This document shows, piece by piece, positions 1-5,335 of a stretch of DNA of 6,312 nucleotides. The notes below the pieces were generated by a model. It saw only the letters and a list, made by a program, of their open reading frames with translations, was not told where the DNA came from and made no database searches. Location of the stretch: positions 1 to 6,312 of the forward strand of contig CALMMI010000694.1 in assembly GCA_937868245.1 (NCBI GenBank), written 5' to 3'. This DNA is from an uncultured Ignavibacteria bacterium. GTDB lineage: Bacteria; Bacteroidota; Ignavibacteria; Kapaibacteriales; UBA961. The position numbers were made by a program, and so were the translations under genes. How positions within the stretch are numbered: the first letter of the stretch is position 1; each line of letters begins with the position of its first letter.

Positions 1-1516
1 CTTCTCTCGGTTCGGGCGCACCGGATACCACCATGTAGGCATCGCCTATCGTCTTGATTTTCTCCAGTCCATATTTCTCGGCAAGGGTATCAAATTCTGT
101 GAATATTCTGTCCAATCCTTCCACAAGTTCTTCTGGTGTTTCTCGCTGAGACAGCTTGGTAAAGTCCACAATATCTGCAAAGAGTACTGATACATTCGAG
201 AGTTTTTCGGCTATCAGTTTACTGCCGCTTAGCATTTTGTTTGCTATGCTTGGGGGTAGAACATTATGGAGGAGTTCTTCGGTTGCTACATGTTTTGCGT
301 TTGCGATTGCTATTTCTTTTTCACGTTCGGCGGCTTGTTTTTGCTGTTCCATAAGTGCTGCCTTCTTCTTGGCTTCTTCACTTTGCACCTCATCTTTTAT
401 TTCAATATATCTCTTTAGATATACAAATGCATCCTCCCATCGGTTCTCACTCTCGTATAAATCAGCCAGTGATTTATAGTAGAAAAACAAACGACCTTTC
501 GAACCTGATTCTTGGCAGATTTCTATTGCATTCCTAAATAAATCCTCAGCTTTCGATATGTCGTATCCCTCGTAATTTTTAGTTGAATACAATAAGCCGA
601 TATTTGCCATATCATTTGCAATCCAAGATTTTTCACCTAATTCTTGGTGAGATACCAGAGCTTTACTAAAGTACTCCAATGCAGTATCGTAGGAAGCAAG
701 ATTCCAGTGAATTCCTCCGATATTTGCAAGAACACCTGCAATTCTTGACTTCTCCCCCAGTTCAGTTTGAATTTTGGCAGCTTTGCTCAAATATTCAAGT
801 GCATTTTGATATGAACTTTGCTCGGCATAAACAGTCCCGATAAGCCCGAAAACATTTGCGATTGAAGATTTATCCTCAAGTTTTTCGAGTATAACCAGTG
901 CTTTTCTGTAGTATTCCAATGCCATCTCATAAGATCCGATTAATGAATATACAATTCCTATTCCTCCATATACTCGTGATATTCCCATCGTATCATCAAA
1001 TTCCTTGTATATAGCCAGTGCCTTCTCGAAGAATTCCAGCGACTTGTCGTAAGAGCCAAGATCCTTGTACAAATTTCCTAAATTCCCATAGACAATCGCA
1101 ACAGCTAACTTATCTCCCAGTTTCTCATTACCGTCTATTGCTTTCTCGAAATATTCCAGAGCATTTTTATATGAACCGCGTTTGTGATTTACATTTCCAA
1201 TTGCGTTCCATGCTTTGCATCTGATGTGAATCAAATTATAGCTTTCAGCGATTTCTAATGTATTATTCAAATACTCGAGAGCTTCTTCAAAATTTCCCCG
1301 TTGATGAGTAAAGATTGCCAATCTAAGGGTTATAGTGGCACGCTGTGAAGCAATTTCATGTAAAGTATCATCATCTTCATTTTGAAGGTCATTTATATTA
1401 GAGTTGTCAATTTTTGATTTAACTTCATTTATTAGTTTTTCTGCTTCATAATAATTGCCTTTTTTTATCTCCGACTCAGCAACAGACAACCAGTCTTTAA
1501 GTTCTTTATAGTTCAT
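1..1516 (-). CDS. TPR-repeat class III adenylate cyclase, gene 1 of array (3' end cut by window)
   Basis: I translated this frame by hand from the ATG at 1516: 505 codons stay open to the window edge. An in-frame TAA two codons upstream (1520-1522) fixes the start. Residues 61-300 are six 40-residue TPR units; 301-345 hold an atypical TPR with a GYDISKAE insertion; about 375-412 is a charged, Ala/Glu/Lys-rich predicted coiled coil; the cyclase domain begins near 441. Visible catalytic residues are D448 (FADIVDFT), substrate-selecting K488 and metal-binding D492 (EKIKTIGD). The second adenine-binding Asp and the Asn/Arg pair lie beyond the window. From gene 3, roughly 110 residues are missing, giving a protein near 615 aa. 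There is no signal peptide or membrane segment, so it is probably cytoplasmic. It should make cAMP from ATP, with the TPRs as sensing or partner-binding input; ligand unknown. It starts 7 nt after the gene 2 stop. Confidence 0.93.
   Translation of the reverse strand, partial: MNYKELKDWLSVAESEIKKGNYYEAEKLINEVKSKIDNSNINDLQNEDDDTLHEIASQRATITLRLAIFTHQRGNFEEALEYLNNTLEIAESYNLIHIRCKAWNAIGNVNHKRGSYKNALEYFEKAIDGNEKLGDKLAVAIVYGNLGNLYKDLGSYDKSLEFFEKALAIYKEFDDTMGISRVYGGIGIVYSLIGSYEMALEYYRKALVILEKLEDKSSIANVFGLIGTVYAEQSSYQNALEYLSKAAKIQTELGEKSRIAGVLANIGGIHWNLASYDTALEYFSKALVSHQELGEKSWIANDMANIGLLYSTKNYEGYDISKAEDLFRNAIEICQESGSKGRLFFYYKSLADLYESENRWEDAFVYLKRYIEIKDEVQSEEAKKKAALMEQQKQAAEREKEIAIANAKHVATEELLHNVLPPSIANKMLSGSKLIAEKLSNVSVLFADIVDFTKLSQRETPEELVEGLDRIFTEFDTLAEKYGLEKIKTIGDAYMVVSGAPEPRE
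617..1336 (-). repeat. 120-bp-period TPR-coding repeats in gene 1 (6 units)
   Basis: Six 40-codon units encode residues 61-300. The small-residue/Gly anchors of successive units fall at residues 105, 145, 185, 225, 265 and 305, a strict 40-residue step without indels. The unit pattern is roughly NIG-x-VY-x3-G-x-YD-x-ALEY-x2-KAL. The 40-residue length, rather than 34, matches the MalT/LGN-like class of TPR superhelix. At DNA level the units are diverged, so this is protein-constrained repetition. Confidence 0.9.
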
Positions 1517-1523
1517 AGCTTAC
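1517..1523 (-). promoter_or_regulatory. gene 2/gene 1 junction, Shine-Dalgarno-less start
   Basis: On the coding strand the gene 2 stop TAA is followed by GTAAGCT and then the gene 1 ATG. The upstream bases (CAAATAAAATAA) are A-rich and no Shine-Dalgarno is seen. An in-frame TAA spanning this junction closes the gene 1 frame upstream, confirming the ATG choice. Confidence 0.55.
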
Positions 1524-3485
1524 TTATTTTATTTGTTCCAAAAAGTAGGTTTTCATTTTGCCTTTGCCCTTGATGTCCATTTCGCCTCGTTCAGTAAAAA
1601 CAAAGTTGTTTCCGGTAGATTTTCTGAATTCCTCCGAAACATGTATTCTATTCGCCTCACCATGGCTTTCCATTCGTGCTGCTGTGTTCACAGCATCACC
1701 CCATAAATCATACAAGAATTTATTCACACCCACAACTCCTGCAGCAGCCGGTCCGCAATGCAAACCTATACGTACTTGCATTTCAGGGATTGACTCAATC
1801 CAACTCTTATCACCATAGCTTTTAGGGAAAGTAACTACCAGGTTTTTCATAATTTCAAGTAGCTTTAGTGCAGCTTGTGCGGCTCGTTGAGTGTGGTCAG
1901 GTAGAGGGGTTGGTGCGCCGGCTACTGCCATGTAGGCATCGCCTATTGTCTTGATTTTCTCTAAACCATATTCCCTCATTACTCCATCGGCGGCTGAGAA
2001 TATTTCATTAAGCAAATGAACTAATTGTTGTGCGGTAATGCGAGCTGCGAGTGGTGTGAAGTCAACTATGTCCATAAAGAGAACACTTACTGAGTTGAAG
2101 TGGTCTGCTATGGGGTTTTCACCTTTAATCAAACGGGCAGTTATTTCTTTTGGAAGAATGTTGTCGAGAATTTTCTCGCGTTCACCTGCACGGGTTCTTT
2201 CAGTTTCTATATCCTTTTGATACCGGCGGATAACATCTTGTTTTTTTACTTCTTCTATGTTTAATTCTTGTTTTAACTCAATGTATTTCTTGTATTTCAA
2301 GTGTGCTTCTTCCCAACGTTTCTCATTTTCGTATAATTCGGAAAGGTCTTTATAATGTTCCATAAGCTGTTGCTTCTCACCTGTCTCTGTACTAATCGCA
2401 ATTGCTTTTAGAAAGAGTACCTCAGCTTTTACCGGATTATAATCACTATTTTCTTTCATGGCAAATAGTGTCCCGATGTTTCCTGTTACTGTCGAAATAC
2501 CGGGTTTCACTCCGTGCTCTTCATGAATCAGAAGTGCCCTGCTTAAGTATTCTAAAGCTATATCATATCTGCCAAGTTCCTTATACACATTCCCTATGTT
2601 TCCAATAATGCTGGCATTGTCGTTTTTATCGCCGTTTTCTTTTAGAAACGCAAGTACCTTGTTGTAATATTCTAATGCTGTGTCGTACATACCAAGTTGT
2701 TTATAAACGAGTCCAATATTCCCCTTAATGGACATAACACCGGGTATATCACAAAGCTCCTCATAGAGTGCAACTCCCTTACTTAAATATTCTAATGCTT
2801 TGTCATACATGAGGAGATAAGAATATATACTCCCTATATTCCCTAAAACTCTTGCCATAAATGATTTTTCACCAATTTCTTCAAAGATCTCGATTGCTTT
2901 ACCATAGTATTCCAACGCTTTATCATAAGCACTCATATAATAATATACGTTACCTATATTTACGAGATTGCCCCCCGACATTCTTTTATCACCATTTTCT
3001 TCATTCAACTCCTGTGCCTTGGTAAAGTTTTCCAATGCCTTACTATATAAGCCAAGGTGACAGCACAGAATAGCGATATTCCTGGAAGCGTTGGCAACAC
3101 CTGGTTTATCTTCAAGTTCTTCGCACAATGCCAGTTCATTTATATAGTAGTCCACTGCCGTTTCGTACTTACCTAAGGAAGTATATACATCCCCAAAAGT
3201 ATTCAAACATTTTGATTTGAGTTCGAGCAAGTTGTATTTTTCTGACAAGTCGAGGGAGGCACGGGCAAGAGTAATGGCTTCTTCGGAATTTCCATTTTTC
3301 CAGCAGACAAAAGAAAGCACGTGGAGTGCGTTTGCTCGAAGAATAGAAGAGGCATCTGTATCTTCAGAGGAATTGTCAAGTTCAGCTATCACTTCATGAG
3401 CCAAGAGTTTCGCCTCTTCGAAATTTTCAGATTTTTGAGCTGCTTGTGCTTGAGTGAGTATGGTTTGTATTTCTTCGATATTCAT
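1524..3485 (-). CDS. TPR-repeat class III adenylate cyclase, gene 2 of array
   Basis: Complete 653-residue protein, predicted to convert ATP to cAMP in the cytoplasm. Residues 51-330 are seven 40-residue TPR units, one more than in genes 1 and 3. Residues 331-376 hold the atypical 44-residue TPR (DYNPVKAE), about 400-438 a charged coiled-coil linker, and about 464-653 the cyclase domain. The catalytic set is complete: metal ligands D472 (MDIVDFT) and D516, adenine-selecting K512 (EKIKTIGD) and D593 (YDLWGD), and transition-state N600 and R604. The Lys/Asp pair argues against guanylate cyclase, which typically has Glu/Cys there. Compared with its paralogs the linker is exactly 7 residues shorter, and the catalytic domain has 11 extra residues between the GAP motif (523) and RIGLHCG (572). 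It is the most diverged of the three genes with a visible C-terminus. It starts 7 nt after the gene 3 stop with no Shine-Dalgarno; the input signal is unknown. Confidence 0.95.
   Translation of the reverse strand: MNIEEIQTILTQAQAAQKSENFEEAKLLAHEVIAELDNSSEDTDASSILRANALHVLSFVCWKNGNSEEAITLARASLDLSEKYNLLELKSKCLNTFGDVYTSLGKYETAVDYYINELALCEELEDKPGVANASRNIAILCCHLGLYSKALENFTKAQELNEENGDKRMSGGNLVNIGNVYYYMSAYDKALEYYGKAIEIFEEIGEKSFMARVLGNIGSIYSYLLMYDKALEYLSKGVALYEELCDIPGVMSIKGNIGLVYKQLGMYDTALEYYNKVLAFLKENGDKNDNASIIGNIGNVYKELGRYDIALEYLSRALLIHEEHGVKPGISTVTGNIGTLFAMKENSDYNPVKAEVLFLKAIAISTETGEKQQLMEHYKDLSELYENEKRWEEAHLKYKKYIELKQELNIEEVKKQDVIRRYQKDIETERTRAGEREKILDNILPKEITARLIKGENPIADHFNSVSVLFMDIVDFTPLAARITAQQLVHLLNEIFSAADGVMREYGLEKIKTIGDAYMAVAGAPTPLPDHTQRAAQAALKLLEIMKNLVVTFPKSYGDKSWIESIPEMQVRIGLHCGPAAAGVVGVNKFLYDLWGDAVNTAARMESHGEANRIHVSEEFRKSTGNNFVFTERGEMDIKGKGKMKTYFLEQIK
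2496..3335 (-). repeat. 120-bp-period TPR-coding repeats in gene 2 (7 units)
   Basis: Seven 40-codon units encode residues 51-330. The segments at 101, 141, 181, 221, 261 and 301 each start a block of the type Y-x2-LG-x-YDKA, exactly 40 residues apart; the more diverged first unit has CWKNGNSEEA at 61. One unit more than in genes 1 and 3. Confidence 0.9.
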
Positions 3486-3492
3486 TGTATTA
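3486..3492 (-). promoter_or_regulatory. gene 3/gene 2 junction, Shine-Dalgarno-less start with tandem stop
   Basis: On the coding strand the gene 3 stop TAG is followed by TAATACA and then the gene 2 ATG, so an in-frame TAA directly backs up the TAG. There is no Shine-Dalgarno; the upstream bases (GAAAATAAATAG) are A-rich. Coupled translation is inferred from the 7-nt gap. Confidence 0.55.
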
Positions 3493-5328
3493 CTATTTAT
3501 TTTCCAAAAAATAGGTTTTCATCATGCCTTTGCCTTTGATATCCATCTCACCGCGCTCTGTAAAGGTAAATCCATCCCCGGCTGAGTTTCTGAATTCTTC
3601 CGAAACATGAATCTTATCTTCCTCTCCATGACTTTCCATTCTGCTCGCTGTGTTTACAGCATCTCCCCATAAATCAAAGGAGTATTTATTTTTCCCTATG
3701 ATTCCTGCCACTACACTCCCAGAATGTAAACCTATCCTAAAACCCAAATTAATTGGAATTGAAAATTTCTGTTCAATTTCGAAATCTTCCAACATTTCAA
3801 TAGCAGCAAGCGCTGTCCTTTCGGCATGGTTTTCATACGAAACCGGTGCACCGCACACTGCCATATATGCATCTCCAATGGTCTTTATTTTCTCAAGTCC
3901 ATGTTTCTTACATATTACATCAAAACGGGTAAATACTGTATCCAGAATATCAATTAACTCACCTGCAGTAATTTTTGCAGACAGCTGTGTAAAACCAACT
4001 ATATCAATAAATAGCACACTGACATTTTCATGAGTATCGGCTATTTTCTTTTCACCTTTGAGTAATCGCTCGGTGATATTTGGCGGAAGGATATTGGCGA
4101 GAATGTCGTTTGTAGCTTTGGACAAAGCACGCTCAACAGCCAATGCTTTTTCATGTTCTGCTTCTCGGCGTTCGTTGTTATGTTTCTCGGCTAACTTCTG
4201 AGCTTCCTCGCTCAATACTTCTTTTTCAATGTTATGGTATCGCTCAAAATGCCTTTGGCACTCTTCCCATCGCTTCTCTGCTTTATACAACTCTGATAAA
4301 GTTTTATGTGCAGAGTACAGGTTAAGCTTTGCACCGATTTCTTCGCTCAGTGCAATAGCCCTCAGCATAAACTCCTCTGCTTTGATAACATCATAACCAT
4401 TAAAATTTTGATTGGAATATAATGTACCGATGTTAGTCATAACGCCAGCTATGAGTTTTTTTTCACCAAGCTCCTCGTGTAGTGCTAATGACTTTGAGAA
4501 GTACTCGAGTGCCTTGTCGAAGTTATCAAGTTTGAAATACACAATCCCAAGATTTCCGGTAACGTGTGCAGAACCTGACTTTTCACCAAGTACCTCGTGT
4601 AACGCTAACGATTTTGAGAAATATTCGGAAGCTTTGTCGTACATTCCCTGCGAATAATACATCGTCCCGATGTTCCCAGTAATACGTGCTACAAACGATT
4701 TTTCTCCGAGTTCTTCGTGTGCTTTTAACGATTTGGAATAATACTCAAAAGCATTGTTATAAAACCCAAGATAATTATAAACAATCCCAAGATTACCGGT
4801 AGTTAAGGCCACCTCCGATTTATCCCCCTGTTCTTGGTGTGCAGCCAATGCTTTGTACAAGTATTCCAATGCCTTATCGTAGTTGCCGGTAGAAAGATAT
4901 ACGTTCCCTATATTCCCCGTAATACGGGCAACCGATAATTTATCTCCGCACTCTTGGCTGGCAACAAGTGCTTTGTTCAAGAAGTTCAGAGCACTGTCGA
5001 ACTTACCAAGATTGCGATGTACTGTTCCAAGAATATTATATGCCTTCGGTTGTATATCAAGAAAAAAATATTCCTCTGATAGAACAAGCACTTGTTGTGC
5101 TTGTTCTATTGCAGCATCATACTTTCCGAGACGCCATGAATTTGTTGCCAAAGCGAGGAGTGCTTTCGCTCGAAATAGTTCAATTGATTTGTTTTCTTGC
5201 AGTTGAGAATTCTGCTTGCTTAATTCTTCAAACACTTCGTTTGCAATTTTTTCTGCTTCGTTGTAGTTGCCTCTTGTTGTTTCCGAATCTGCTTGCTTGA
5301 GCTTCTCGGTTATGTCTTCAGATGTCAT
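3493..5328 (-). CDS. TPR-repeat class III adenylate cyclase, gene 3 of array
   Basis: Complete 611-residue protein. A helical TPR-like head (1-50, with GNYNEAEKIA, a pattern echoed in the heads of genes 1 and 2) precedes six 40-residue TPR units (51-290). Next come an atypical TPR (about 291-336, GYDVIKAEE), a charged coiled coil (about 368-406), the NILPPNI lead-in and the cyclase domain (435-611). All expected catalytic residues are present: metal-binding D442 and D486, adenine-selecting K482 and D552, and N559 and R563. The predicted reaction is ATP to cAMP plus pyrophosphate, by a dimer whose active sites lie at the interface. No signal peptide or membrane helix is seen. The catalytic domain is about 80% identical to that of gene 4 by hand count, making them the closest pair here. 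The stop is a tandem TAG-TAA, followed at once by the gene 2 start. What the TPRs sense or bind cannot be read from sequence. Confidence 0.95.
   Translation of the reverse strand: MTSEDITEKLKQADSETTRGNYNEAEKIANEVFEELSKQNSQLQENKSIELFRAKALLALATNSWRLGKYDAAIEQAQQVLVLSEEYFFLDIQPKAYNILGTVHRNLGKFDSALNFLNKALVASQECGDKLSVARITGNIGNVYLSTGNYDKALEYLYKALAAHQEQGDKSEVALTTGNLGIVYNYLGFYNNAFEYYSKSLKAHEELGEKSFVARITGNIGTMYYSQGMYDKASEYFSKSLALHEVLGEKSGSAHVTGNLGIVYFKLDNFDKALEYFSKSLALHEELGEKKLIAGVMTNIGTLYSNQNFNGYDVIKAEEFMLRAIALSEEIGAKLNLYSAHKTLSELYKAEKRWEECQRHFERYHNIEKEVLSEEAQKLAEKHNNERREAEHEKALAVERALSKATNDILANILPPNITERLLKGEKKIADTHENVSVLFIDIVGFTQLSAKITAGELIDILDTVFTRFDVICKKHGLEKIKTIGDAYMAVCGAPVSYENHAERTALAAIEMLEDFEIEQKFSIPINLGFRIGLHSGSVVAGIIGKNKYSFDLWGDAVNTASRMESHGEEDKIHVSEEFRNSAGDGFTFTERGEMDIKGKGMMKTYFLENK
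4459..5178 (-). repeat. 120-bp-period TPR-coding repeats in gene 3 (6 units)
   Basis: Six 40-codon units encode residues 51-290, again without any indel. Four successive boundaries read GDK, GDK, GEK, GEK at residues 129, 169, 209 and 249. Units four to six share KAHEELGEK/LALHE-type helices, and the last two also share much of their nucleotide sequence (about 35 of 42 positions between 4460-4500 and 4580-4620), suggesting a more recent unit duplication or local conversion. Confidence 0.9.
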
Positions 5329-5335
5329 AACTTGA
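5329..5335 (-). promoter_or_regulatory. gene 4/gene 3 junction, Shine-Dalgarno-less start
   Basis: On the coding strand the gene 4 stop TAA is followed by TCAAGTT and then the gene 3 ATG. No GGAGG-like motif is present; the preceding bases (CAAGCAAAATAA) are A-rich. The short gap suggests translational coupling by termination-reinitiation or an A-rich leader of the kind known in Bacteroidota. That role is inferred. Confidence 0.55.

Noticed and set aside
156..479. Plus-strand ORF of 107 codons opposite gene 1
   Set aside because: It is antisense to a continuous conserved TPR-cyclase frame, its product has low-complexity Ser/Phe/Ala composition, and similar antisense ORFs recur opposite the same domain in the paralogs, as expected from conserved codons.
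1501..1560. Promoter or terminator between genes
   Set aside because: Each junction is only 7 nt and no inverted repeat with a T-run or convincing promoter boxes was seen around them.
3650..4033. Plus-strand ORF of 127 codons opposite gene 3's cyclase domain
   Set aside because: A shadow of the conserved cyclase codons. Comparable antisense ORFs occur opposite the cyclase domains of genes 2 (1558-1818) and 4 (5730-6083); no start context or family resemblance was seen.
4459..5178. Regular 120-bp repetition as a possible CRISPR or satellite array
   Set aside because: The period equals 40 codons, frame is kept throughout, and divergence follows a TPR consensus; there are no near-identical repeats separated by unique spacers.
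4883..5300. Overlapping plus-strand ORFs opposite the gene 3 N-terminus
   Set aside because: Two overlapping antisense frames over TPR-coding DNA, with no recognisable protein and no upstream signals.
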